The notes under the pieces were generated by a model. The model was not told the DNA's origin and did not search any database. It worked only from the letters and a program-made list of their open reading frames with translations. DNA of 41,903 nt from Amycolatopsis thailandensis (GTDB taxonomy: Bacteria > Actinomycetota > Actinomycetes > Mycobacteriales > Pseudonocardiaceae), in contig NZ_NMQT01000089.1 of the NCBI RefSeq assembly GCF_002234405.1, positions 1 through 41,903 of the forward strand. Direction: 5' to 3'. The position numbers and the translations under genes were made by a program. Positions 31,056 to 38,932 of this stretch are shown in pieces. How positions within the stretch are numbered: the first letter of the stretch is position 1; every line of letters begins with the position of its first letter.

Positions 31056-32051
31056 TCAGGCGGACAGACGGCCCACCGAAGGCGCGAGACCCTCCCGGAT
31101 GTTCCGCCGCCAGAGTTCATAGGCGGGCGTCCCGTCCGCGGCGTTCACGACGACCTCTGTCGAGTCGGCCAGGTCGACGGCCTCCTCGATGCTCAGCCCG
31201 GCGAGCGCCCGGGCGGCGCGGCGGGTGTGCGGGGGGACGAACGACGAGAACGTCCTCGCCTTCACCGCGAACACGACGCCGAGCCCCAGTTCGTCCTGAT
31301 GCTCCCCCGCCGACTCGCGCAGCCTGGCCAGCCCGGGCTGGTCACAGCCGCCCGCGAAGGTCGAGGCCAGCCCGACCCCGGCCCACAGGTCCGGACGGCG
31401 TCCGGCGGGGAAGCGGTTCACCGCCGCCGCGACCTTCACCGGGTCGGCGCCGTTGATGAACCACAGCGCCCGCCCGATGCCCTGATCGCAGGCGCGGGGG
31501 AAGTACGCGGGGGCGTCCGCCCACGGGTACGGCTTGGGGACGAACTGCCCATCGACCCACTTGCGCGTGTCGAAGTACGCGCGGTCGAACGCGTAGCCGT
31601 CGACGGCCAGCCAGCTCATCGTCGGGTGGAACGGCACCCCGTCCAGGTCCGGCAGGACCTTCTTCCAGAGCGGCCGGGGCAGCCGGGCCATCGCGAACCC
31701 GATGCCGATGTAGGTCAGGAACACGTGCGGGAGGCCGGGACCGCTCATCAGTTCGGCCGTGCGGTCCTTCCGGCCGCCGGGCATGACGTCGAGGATGGTG
31801 AACGCCATCGCCGCGCCCTCGTAGGCGAAGCCACGCATCTCCTGCTCGACCATGTCCAGGCGCCGCTCGGCCTCCCACAGCGCCGGTCCGTGGATCCCCC
31901 ATTCGAACCCGCACACCACCGCCTGCGGGATCGACTCCAGCCTGGCGGTCGCCGGCGTCGGCGGCACCCCGAAGCCGCGTCCCTCGAAACCGACCGAGGC
32001 CAGCGAAGGGGCGAACAGGGCCTGTCGGAGGGCACCCAGCAATGAGCTCAT
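31056..32051 (-). CDS. DUF1702-family protein
   Basis: A 331-residue protein from ATG 32051, with AAAGGACG upstream. Its opening LLGALRQALFAPSLASVGFEGRGF and the motifs FEWGIHGP, GFAYEGAAMAFTILD, HVFLTYIGIGFAMARL and DQGIGRALWFINGA match the DUF1702 family as I know it. The family is recurrent in enediyne biosynthetic gene sets and also occurs alone; its activity is unknown to me. There is no enediyne synthase in the window. Divergent by 445 bases from response regulator 2, which precedes a SARP regulator, so a secondary-metabolic role is plausible but not shown. Confidence 0.8.
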   Translation of the reverse strand: MSSLLGALRQALFAPSLASVGFEGRGFGVPPTPATARLESIPQAVVCGFEWGIHGPALWEAERRLDMVEQEMRGFAYEGAAMAFTILDVMPGGRKDRTAELMSGPGLPHVFLTYIGIGFAMARLPRPLWKKVLPDLDGVPFHPTMSWLAVDGYAFDRAYFDTRKWVDGQFVPKPYPWADAPAYFPRACDQGIGRALWFINGADPVKVAAAVNRFPAGRRPDLWAGVGLASTFAGGCDQPGLARLRESAGEHQDELGLGVVFAVKARTFSSFVPPHTRRAARALAGLSIEEAVDLADSTEVVVNAADGTPAYELWRRNIREGLAPSVGRLSA

Positions 32052-32496
32052 CACATACGTCCTTTGTGGATAGTGGCGGCTTCGCGCGAACTCGGCTCCC
32101 GCCGAGGAGACCACGTCGCGCTGGCCGCCCACTCGACGGCCGATCGAGGCAGGCGCCGGTACCGCCGAACAGTCGATCCCCACACTCCGACAATAAGGAT
32201 TTCACCCGTTCGCCGGATGAATTCACCGGAGTGGAACGTACTCGACCAGGAATGGAAAGCACTCGTGGTGGCAATTTTACCGTCTCCTGGCCTGACACTG
32301 AGTAATCGATCGATAGCAGTTCTATGAACGTCGAACCTTTGCCATCACCGCAGCTCACCAGGGCACTGATCGCCCGCCCAGGTCGCCCGGAAAAGCACAA
32401 CCTTGAATCGTGCGATTCAGATTCACTCTTCCGGGTTTGCTATGTACACTGAGAGTTAGCGCGTTTTGGGGGCATTTGGGGGAAGAGGAGGCCGGA
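32052..32496. other. Divergent intergenic region, DUF1702 / response regulator 2
   Basis: There are 445 bases without a gene and with lower GC than its neighbours. It contains a 14-base palindrome GAATCG-TG-CGATTC at 32405-32418, about 80 bases upstream of the regulator start, and TATGTA about 20 bases further on, a possible -10 element. Both genes must be controlled from here. Confidence 0.5.
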
Positions 32497-33102
32497 GTGA
32501 TCCGAGTCCTATTGGCCGAGGATATGCACATGGTCCGCGGTGCCTTGGTCGCTCTGCTGAACCTCGAACAGGACATAGAGGTCGTCGCGGAGGTCTGCTC
32601 GGGTGACAAGATCCTCCCGATGGCCGCGGAGTACCTCCCGGACGTCGCGATCATCGACATCGACCTGCCAGCCAAGGACGGACTCTCCGCCGCTTGCGAG
32701 CTCTACCAGCAACTTCCCGGCGTCCGCACGCTGATCCTCACCTCGCTCGGCCGCCCGGGCACCGTGCGCCGCGCGCTCGACGCGAAGGTCAACGGCTTCC
32801 TGCTCAAGGACGCGCCCGCCGACAAACTCGCCAACGCCGTCCGCTCGGTCGCCATCGGCCGCCGGGTGATCGACAGTGAACTCGCGTTGTCCGCGTGGGA
32901 AACGGAAGACTGTCCGCTGACCCCGCGGGAAGCCGAGATCCTCCGCCTCGCCGCGAACGGGCGCACGGTCGCCGACATCGCGGCGGAACTGTTCCTCTCA
33001 CCGGGCACCGTGCGGAACTATCTCGCCACGGTGGTCACGAAACTCAACGCCCGCAACCGGGTCGACGCCATCCGCATCGCCACCGATTCCGACTGGCTCT
33101 GA
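32497..33102 (+). CDS. NarL-type response regulator, copy 2
   Basis: A 201-residue regulator from GTG 32497, with GAGGAGG just upstream. Receiver residues Glu8/Asp9, Asp54 in IIDIDLPAKDG, LILTSLG and FLLKDAPADK are intact. The LuxR domain is LTPREAEILRLAANG...ELFLSPGTVRNYLATVVTKL. It is the most divergent of the three similar regulators but still clearly a sister. A small hairpin follows at 33120-33134, then a SARP gene 166 bases downstream on the same strand, which it may control. Confidence 0.93.
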   Translation: MIRVLLAEDMHMVRGALVALLNLEQDIEVVAEVCSGDKILPMAAEYLPDVAIIDIDLPAKDGLSAACELYQQLPGVRTLILTSLGRPGTVRRALDAKVNGFLLKDAPADKLANAVRSVAIGRRVIDSELALSAWETEDCPLTPREAEILRLAANGRTVADIAAELFLSPGTVRNYLATVVTKLNARNRVDAIRIATDSDWL

Positions 33103-33119
33103 CCCACACCGCGTCTTCT

Positions 33120-33134
33120 CCTTTGCGGCAAAGG
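33120..33134 (+). terminator. Small hairpin after response regulator 2
   Basis: CCTTTG-CGG-CAAAGG: a 6-bp stem with a 3-base loop, 17 bases after the stop. Weak; it may only partly separate the regulator from the SARP gene. Confidence 0.35.
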
Positions 33135-33221
33135 TTCCGCGACCCCCGGTCGTGACGATCGCATACGGCGCAACGGAGAAATCACGGTTCGCCGGTGTTT
33201 CCGGCACTGTCCCGGAGGTTC

Positions 33222-33252
33222 GGACTCTGTCACCGTCACAGAGGGGGAGTCC
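33222..33252 (+). promoter_or_regulatory. Hairpin in the SARP leader
   Basis: GGACTC (33222-33227) pairs with GAGTCC (33247-33252), and CTCTGT with ACAGAG can form instead. The structure sits 16 bases before the SARP start and next to its ribosome-binding site, so it could affect translation. Confidence 0.3.
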
Positions 33253-33268
33253 GCCGGAGGGGCAGGGG

Positions 33269-34093
33269 ATGCACGCGATGACCATCGAACCGGGAGACTC
33301 GGCCGCCGCGCCGGTCGCCTCGAACCGAGAGCCGGACCCGGTGCGCGCGCGGCTGCTCGGACCGCTGGAACTGCACGCCGGCGGCGCCGATCGCGCGCCC
33401 ACCACGCCGAAACTCCTGCAACTGCTGGCGATGCTGCTCATCCGTCCCGGGAAGACGGTGCACGTCGACTCCCTGGTCCACGAGCTGTGGAACGACGCTC
33501 CCCCGCGCAGTGTCCGCCGGACCCTGCACACCTACGTCCACCACCTCCGCCGTCACCTCGACCCCGGCGGCGACGGCGGGATCCTGGTCACCGGCCCGCC
33601 CGGGTTCCGGCTGGACGTCGATCCCGCCATGGTCGACGTGTCGGAGTTCCAGCGACTGCACCGGCTCGGGCGCGATCTGCTGGACGAAGGCGACAACACC
33701 GCCGCGGCGCAAGCGTTCCGTACCGCGCTGGACCTGTGGTCCGGTCCCCCACTGGCCAACATCCACTGTGGACCGACCCTGGCCGCGTACACCGTCTATC
33801 TGTTGGAGCACCGGCGCAACGCCCGTGACCTGTGGATCGAGGCCGAGATCCGGTCCGGGCGGCACCGGGAGATGCTCGGCGTGCTGCGCTCGCTAGCCAC
33901 CGCGAACCCGTTCGACGAAACCCTGCACGGCCAGCTGATCCGCGCGCTGGGACTCAGCGGGCGGCGCAGCGACGCGCTGGCGGCCTACCACTGGCTGAGG
34001 ACGCGACTCGAGGACGAGCTGGGGGTGGAACCCTGCGCCGAACTGCGAGAGCTGCACCGCGAACTGCTTTCCGAGGGAAACCCGATCCGCTGA
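33269..34093 (+). CDS. SARP-family (AfsR/DnrI-like) pathway regulator
   Basis: A 274-residue regulator from ATG 33269, preceded by GGAGGGGCAGGGG. An OmpR-type winged helix covers about 28-110 (VRARLLGPLELHAGG, KLLQLLAMLLIRPGKTV, SVRRTLHTYVHHLRRHL). The bacterial transcriptional activation domain follows, about 120-260, ending LEDELGVEPCAELRELHREL. SARPs usually activate antibiotic gene clusters, but no biosynthetic cluster is visible here apart from the DUF1702 gene. It lies between response regulator 2 and an HxlR-SCP2 gene, 46 bases before the latter, probably on one transcript with it. Confidence 0.92.
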   Translation: MHAMTIEPGDSAAAPVASNREPDPVRARLLGPLELHAGGADRAPTTPKLLQLLAMLLIRPGKTVHVDSLVHELWNDAPPRSVRRTLHTYVHHLRRHLDPGGDGGILVTGPPGFRLDVDPAMVDVSEFQRLHRLGRDLLDEGDNTAAAQAFRTALDLWSGPPLANIHCGPTLAAYTVYLLEHRRNARDLWIEAEIRSGRHREMLGVLRSLATANPFDETLHGQLIRALGLSGRRSDALAAYHWLRTRLEDELGVEPCAELRELHRELLSEGNPIR

Positions 34094-34139
34094 ACCAGCA
34101 CCACCCCGCCACCAGATCAAGGAAGTTGAGGAGTCAAGC

Positions 34140-34826
34140 ATGACCGCTCGCACCTACGGCCAGTTCTGCGGCCTCGCCCGCGCGCTCGAGATCATCGGGG
34201 AACGCTGGTCCCTCCTCATGATCCGCGACCTGCTGCTCGGCCCCAAACGTTTCGACGAACTCCAGCAGGGCCTGCCCAAGATCCCGACGAGCATCCTGTC
34301 GACCCGGCTCAACGAACTCGAACGGCACGGCGTCGTCCAGCGCCGGGTGCTCTCGCAGCTCGACGCGGGGGTGGTCTACGAGCTGACCGAGTACGGCAAC
34401 GACCTCGACCAGATCGTGCTGCAACTGGGCCTGTGGGGCGCCCGTTCGCTCACCGAACCGGCGGCGGACGACCTGTTCACCCTCGACGCCGCCATCCTGT
34501 CGCTGTACACGACGTTCCAGCCGGACGCGGCACGCGGCGTCCGGCGCGCTTTCGAGCTGCGCTACGGCGACCAGATGATCGTCCACGCGGTGGTCGAGGA
34601 CGGCGCGATCACCGCGGGTGAGGGCACGCATCCGGACCCGGACCTGGTCATCGAGCCGCGCGGCCCGGTCATGCTCAAGCTGCTGAACGGCGAGCTGGAC
34701 GCCACGAGCGCGCTCACCTGCGGCGCTGTCGCCATCAAGGGCGACCCGGCGATGCTGGACCTGTTCACCCGGCTGTTCCACATCCCCTCGGCCCCGTCGA
34801 AGGTCGAAGGGCTCCTCACGCACTGA
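34140..34826 (+). CDS. HxlR-family regulator with C-terminal SCP2-like domain
   Basis: A 228-residue protein from ATG 34140 (GAGGAG upstream). The N-terminal winged helix has CGLARALEIIGERWSLLMIRDLLLGPKRF and the wing DAGVVYELTEYG. From about 120, a sterol-carrier-protein-2-like domain follows (VRRAFELRYGDQMIVHAVV, then GPVMLKLLNGELDATSALTCGAVAIKGDPAMLDLF), which probably binds a hydrophobic ligand. This two-domain architecture is common in actinomycetes. It is downstream of SARP and convergent with the YciO-like gene, with a hairpin between. Targets are unknown. Confidence 0.9.
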   Translation: MTARTYGQFCGLARALEIIGERWSLLMIRDLLLGPKRFDELQQGLPKIPTSILSTRLNELERHGVVQRRVLSQLDAGVVYELTEYGNDLDQIVLQLGLWGARSLTEPAADDLFTLDAAILSLYTTFQPDAARGVRRAFELRYGDQMIVHAVVEDGAITAGEGTHPDPDLVIEPRGPVMLKLLNGELDATSALTCGAVAIKGDPAMLDLFTRLFHIPSAPSKVEGLLTH

Positions 34827-34839
34827 AGGCGCCTCCGTG

Positions 34840-34863
34840 GCGGGACCGGGCGACCGGTCCCGC
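34840..34863. terminator. Bidirectional terminator hairpin
   Basis: GCGGGACCGG and CCGGTCCCGC form a perfect 10-bp stem with the loop GCGA between convergent HxlR-SCP2 and YciO-like genes. Confidence 0.7.
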
Positions 34864-34867
34864 ACGG

Positions 34868-35488
34868 TCACTCGAAGCGCGAGGTGTCGCCGGCGCCCCG
34901 GCGCACGATCTCCGGTTCGCCCGACGAGAAGTCGATGACCGTGGTGGGCTCGACCCCGCAGTCGCCGGAGTCGATCACCGCGTCCACCACGTGTTCCAGA
35001 TGTTCCTTGATGTCCCAGCCCTGGGTCATCGGCTCCTCCTGGTCGGGCAGCAGCAGCGTGCTCGACAGCAGCGGTTCGCCGAGTTCGCCCAGCAGCGCCT
35101 GGGTGACCACGTGGTCCGGGATGCGCACGCCGACGGTCTTCTTCTTGGCGTGCAGCAGACGGCGCGGAACCTCCTTGGTGGCCGGGAGGATGAACGTGTA
35201 GCTGCCCGGCGTGGACGCCTTGACCGCGCGGAAGACCGCGTTGTCCACGTGCACGAACTGCCCCAGCTGGGCGAAGTCCTGGCACACCAGGGTGAAATGG
35301 TGGCGGTCGTCCAGTTTGCGGATGCTCCGGATGCGGTCGATGCCCTGTTTGTTCCCCAGCTGGCAGCCGAGGGCGAAACAGGAGTCCGTCGGATACGCGA
35401 TGAGCCCGTCCTCGCGCAGGATGTCGACGACCTGTCCGATCGCGCGCCGCTGCGGATTTTCCGGATGTACGTCGAAATACCTGGCCAT
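34868..35488 (-). CDS. YciO/YrdC/Sua5-family protein
   Basis: A 206-residue protein. GLIAYPTDSCFALGCQLGNK and the Lys/Arg-rich IRSIRKLDDRHHFTLVCQD form the dsRNA-like fold typical of YrdC/YciO. It has TPGSYTFILPATKEVPRRL in the middle and ends with SGDCGVEPTTVIDFSSGEPEIVRRGAGDT. YrdC/Sua5 makes threonylcarbamoyl-AMP for tRNA t6A. YciO is a paralogue with weak or unknown activity, and this one looks closer to YciO. The gene stands alone. It starts at ATG 35488, 351 bases from the divergent tandem kinase. Confidence 0.85.
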   Translation of the reverse strand: MARYFDVHPENPQRRAIGQVVDILREDGLIAYPTDSCFALGCQLGNKQGIDRIRSIRKLDDRHHFTLVCQDFAQLGQFVHVDNAVFRAVKASTPGSYTFILPATKEVPRRLLHAKKKTVGVRIPDHVVTQALLGELGEPLLSSTLLLPDQEEPMTQGWDIKEHLEHVVDAVIDSGDCGVEPTTVIDFSSGEPEIVRRGAGDTSRFE

Positions 35489-35839
35489 GCGCCGAGCTTA
35501 GGGCCAGTGGCCCTCGCCCGCCGCGAGAGCCCGCCCGGCGTGGCGTACGCGGTGGCGTACACAATGGAATCCCGGAACCGCCCATGTCTTCCATCGTGGC
35601 GTGTTCCGCGATCCTCCGCGTGGGCCGAATGTCCCACACTCGCACGGGTGAGCATGGTGATTTTCCCTGTCCCCGGAGGGAAAACTTCTCCTCGATCCGC
35701 CTCTTCCCCTCCTCGAAAGCGGCAACCCGGGTAACGAACATGGGTTACGATCCGAATCACACCGCGATGGAGGTCGCGCGGCGGCCTCCGCCGCGAGGGC
35801 CGCACGACAAGGATCAAGACGTCTTCCGTTACCACTGGG
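35489..35839. other. Intergenic region upstream of the tandem kinase
   Basis: There are 351 bases divergent from the YciO-like gene. A direct repeat GGCGTAC...GGCGTAC is near 35540, and a short inverted repeat GTAAC...GTTAC lies near 35735-35750 beside TACGAT, a possible -10 element for the kinase. No gene is convincing. Confidence 0.4.
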
Positions 35840-38194
35840 GTGCCTGTGCCGGAACAGCTCGCGGTGACCGCCGAACCTCTGGGTACCGCCGGGATCGACC
35901 GGCGCCCCCGGAGAGCACTGCTCCTCGCCGGGCTGATCATCACCGTCGTCTTCGTCAACTCCTGCCTGTTCGGTCTCCTCGCGGTGCTCCTGCGACCCGG
36001 GGTGGACTTCTGGCAGGGCCTGCTGGCGGTGCTGTACGTCGCGCCCGTGCTGGCGATCCAGCTGCTGTTCTTCAGCCGTCCGGCGGTCCGCCTGGACACC
36101 AGGCTCGCGAAGGCCATGCTGGTGATCCAAGCGTGCCTCGCCTATCTGCCGACACTGCACTTCGACGCGGCGCTGAGCTCGCTGACCACCCTCGCGGCGG
36201 GCAGCGCGCTGCTCCTGTTCCGGCCACGGACCGGCTGGACGGTGTTCGCCGTGTTCATGGCGGGGACGACGTGGATCCTGTGGACCTACGACGACACCTG
36301 GCTCGGCGCGATCTTCGACATCATCACCGCGATCTTCTACGCGCTGGTCGTCTACCTGCTGACCTGGCTCGCGAGGCTGGTCACCGAGCTGCACCAGGCC
36401 AGGACCGAACTGGCGAGGCGGGCCGTGGCCGAGCAGCGGCTGGCCTTCGCGAGGGACCTGCACGACCTGCTCGGGCTCAGCCTGTCCGCGATCGCGCTCA
36501 AGGGCGAGCTGGTGCACCGGCTGCTGCGCAAGTCGCTGGACCGGGCGCGTGAGGAACTCGCCGAGATCACCGGGATCGCGCAGCGGACGCTGTCCGACGT
36601 GCGGTCGGTGGCCCGGGGGTACCGGGAGCTGTCGCTCGACAAGGAATCGCGGACCGCGGTGTCGCTGCTCTCGGCGTCGAACGTGGCGGTGCGGCTGGAC
36701 CTCGAGCAGGTCAAACTGCCGGTGAAGCTGCGCACGCTGCTGGCGAAGGTGCTGCGGGAGGGCGTCACGAACGTGCTCCGCTACACCGGCGTCGAGCAGT
36801 GCGAGATCACCGTGCGCGAGAGCGCGGGCCGGGTCGTGCTGGAGATCGTCCACGACGGAAGCGCGCACGAAGACGTCCCGGCCGAAACGGCCGAGAGCCT
36901 GCGCGAGGTGACCGCGGAGGTCTCCGGGCACGGCGGGACGCTGTGCGCTGGCCCCGACGCGGCGGGCCGGTGGCGGCTGCAAGCGGAGCTCCCGGTGCCC
37001 GACCAGGCCGAACCCACCGAGACCGCGCTGGCCCAGGCGTCCGACCACTGGTCCCGGATCGACGCCAGGAACGTCCAATGGACGCTGACGGCGGTCTTCA
37101 TCCTCTTCGGCCTGTCCGCGATGGCCCGCGCCTTCATGCTGACCGGGTACGCCGACCTGTGGACCGCGCTCACCCAGGACACCTGGTACATCGCGTTCAC
37201 CGCCGGCTACCTCATCGCGCTGGTCACCCTGCAACTGTCCTATTTCGCCCGGCCGAACGTCCGGCTGCGCTCACGGCAGAGTTACGCGCTGCTGCTCGTC
37301 CAGGCCTGTCTGACCTTCCTGCCGCTGATCCCGCTCGGGAGCACCTGGGTGAGCCTGCCCAGCCTGTTCGCCGGTACCGCGCTGCTGGTGCTGCCGCCGC
37401 TGCTGGGATGGTCGGCGTTCGCCCTCACCGCCGCCAGCGTGGTGCTGGTCCGGTTCGAATACGGCACCGACTTCATCGGCGCCTTCTACAGCTTCGCGTC
37501 CATCCTGAACACGGGCCTGATGGTCTTCGGTCTCATCTGGCTGATCCGGCTCGTGACCGAACTGGGCGAGACCAGGAAGCGGCTCGCCGAGGTCGCGGTC
37601 GCGGAGGAGCGGCTCCGGTTCGCCCGCGACCTGCACGACCTGCTGGGGATGAGCCTGTCGGCGATCGCCCTCAAGAGCGAGCTGACCAGCCGGATCATGG
37701 ACATCGACACCACGCGTGCCTCCGACGAGCTGCTGGAGATCCTCGGGCTGACCCGGCAGGCGCTGACCGACGTACGCTCGGTGGCGAGCGGCTACCGCGA
37801 ACTGTCGCTGGATCAGGAGTCCCGGTCGGCACAGGCGGTCCTGGTGGCCGCCGACGTCCAGGTGCGGCTGGAGATCGAGCACGAGGACCTGCCGGCGACG
37901 GTGCGGACGGTGCTGGCCGTGGTGCTGCGTGAGGGCGTGACGAATGTATTGCGGCACAGCAAGGTCGAACGCTGCGAGATCGCCGTGCGGCGGATCGGCG
38001 ACGGGGTCGCGCTGGACATCGTCAACGACGGCGTCGAAAACGGGCGGCCGAAGCCGGAGCAGCCGGTGCGGGTCGAGGCCGCGGGCAGCGGCATCACGAA
38101 CATGTCCGACCGGGTCGCCGGGCTGGGCGGCGAACTGACCGCGGGGGTCGAGGCGGACGGGCGGTTCCGGCTGCGCGCGGTGGTGCCCGTCTAG
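35840..38194 (+). CDS. Tandem sensor histidine kinase with two complete modules
   Basis: A 784-residue membrane protein from GTG 35840 (GTG 35846 also possible). It is two similar kinases head to tail. Module 1: about six hydrophobic segments (27-180), His208 in FARDLHDLLGLSLSAIAL, Asn311 in LREGVTNVLRYTG. A linker at about 385-410 leads to module 2: hydrophobic segments 412-575, His599 in FARDLHDLLGMSLSAIAL, Asn702 in LREGVTNVLRHSK, then NDG (729-731) and GSGITNM (749-755). In module 1 the glycine G2 box is lost (AESLREV in place of GSGITNM) and NDG is HDG, so its ATP lid is probably defective. It is convergent with response regulator 3, seven bases away, its likely partner. Confidence 0.9.
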   Translation: MPVPEQLAVTAEPLGTAGIDRRPRRALLLAGLIITVVFVNSCLFGLLAVLLRPGVDFWQGLLAVLYVAPVLAIQLLFFSRPAVRLDTRLAKAMLVIQACLAYLPTLHFDAALSSLTTLAAGSALLLFRPRTGWTVFAVFMAGTTWILWTYDDTWLGAIFDIITAIFYALVVYLLTWLARLVTELHQARTELARRAVAEQRLAFARDLHDLLGLSLSAIALKGELVHRLLRKSLDRAREELAEITGIAQRTLSDVRSVARGYRELSLDKESRTAVSLLSASNVAVRLDLEQVKLPVKLRTLLAKVLREGVTNVLRYTGVEQCEITVRESAGRVVLEIVHDGSAHEDVPAETAESLREVTAEVSGHGGTLCAGPDAAGRWRLQAELPVPDQAEPTETALAQASDHWSRIDARNVQWTLTAVFILFGLSAMARAFMLTGYADLWTALTQDTWYIAFTAGYLIALVTLQLSYFARPNVRLRSRQSYALLLVQACLTFLPLIPLGSTWVSLPSLFAGTALLVLPPLLGWSAFALTAASVVLVRFEYGTDFIGAFYSFASILNTGLMVFGLIWLIRLVTELGETRKRLAEVAVAEERLRFARDLHDLLGMSLSAIALKSELTSRIMDIDTTRASDELLEILGLTRQALTDVRSVASGYRELSLDQESRSAQAVLVAADVQVRLEIEHEDLPATVRTVLAVVLREGVTNVLRHSKVERCEIAVRRIGDGVALDIVNDGVENGRPKPEQPVRVEAAGSGITNMSDRVAGLGGELTAGVEADGRFRLRAVVPV

Positions 38195-38201
38195 CTCGCG
38201 G

Positions 38202-38810
38202 TCAGATCCAGCCGGACTCTTTGGCGATGCGGATCGCGTCGACCCGGTTGCGAGCGTTGAGCTTCGAAACGATGGTGGTCAGGTAGTTCCGCACGGTTCC
38301 GGTGGAGAGAAAGGCTTTCGCCGCGACCTCCAGGGTGTCGCGGCCTTCCGCGGTCAGCCGCAGGACGTCGATCTCTCGCGGGGTCAGCGGGCATTCCACG
38401 GTGTCCCAGGCGGCGAGCGCCAGATCGCCGTCGACCATCCGCCGTCCGGCCGCGACCCCGCGCACGGCGCTGGCGAGTTTCTCCGCGGGCGCGTCCTTCA
38501 ACAGGAACCCGTTCACTTTGGCGGCCAGGGCCCGGCGGAGCGTCCCGGGCCTGCCGAGGCTGGTCAAGATCAGCGTCCTGACCTCGGGGAGCTGTTCGTG
38601 GAGTTCCGTGGCCGCGGTGAGCCCGTCCTTACCGGGCAGATCGATGTCGATGATCGCGACCTGCGCGCGAGAAGTCCTGGCGGAGGTGAGGATCTCGTCT
38701 CCGGACGCCACTTCGGACACCACTTCGATATCCGGTTCCAACCGCAGCAGCGCGACGAGCGCTCCCCTGACGATGTGCATGTCTTCGGCCACGAGAACTC
38801 TGATCACCAT
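38202..38810 (-). CDS. NarL-type response regulator, copy 3
   Basis: A 202-residue regulator from ATG 38810, with AAAAGGGGG upstream. Receiver Asp55 is in AIIDIDLPGKDG, with LILTSLG and FLLKDAPAEK following. The LuxR domain is LTPREIDVLRL...AFLSTGTVRNYLTTIVSKLNARN. It is nearly the same protein as copy 1 over long stretches, such as KDGLTAA.ELHEQLP and GTLRRALAAKVNGFL. It is the immediate convergent neighbour of the tandem kinase and the best candidate for its partner. A perfect 12-base palindrome lies 56 bases upstream. Confidence 0.93.
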   Translation of the reverse strand: MVIRVLVAEDMHIVRGALVALLRLEPDIEVVSEVASGDEILTSARTSRAQVAIIDIDLPGKDGLTAATELHEQLPEVRTLILTSLGRPGTLRRALAAKVNGFLLKDAPAEKLASAVRGVAAGRRMVDGDLALAAWDTVECPLTPREIDVLRLTAEGRDTLEVAAKAFLSTGTVRNYLTTIVSKLNARNRVDAIRIAKESGWI

Positions 38811-38865
38811 CGCGTCGCCCCCTTTTCGAGCACGCCCCCGCGCCCCAACATAAACACGCCCGCAC

Positions 38866-38877
38866 GGAACGCGTTCC
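38866..38877. promoter_or_regulatory. Perfect palindrome upstream of response regulator 3
   Basis: GGAACGCGTTCC, 12 bases, near the -35 position relative to a possible TATGTT -10 element on the minus strand. It is placed like an activator or autoregulatory site. Confidence 0.4.
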
Positions 38878-38932
38878 ACCGTTCGGGTGGTGAGTCGGCT
38901 TGGTCCACTTCGAAGGCGTTACGGCAAACGAG

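Noticed and set aside
35840..38194. Tandem kinase as two separate genes joined by error
   Set aside because: The frame is continuous, the linker lacks a stop or a strong internal start, and codon use is uniform. An assembly check would still be useful.
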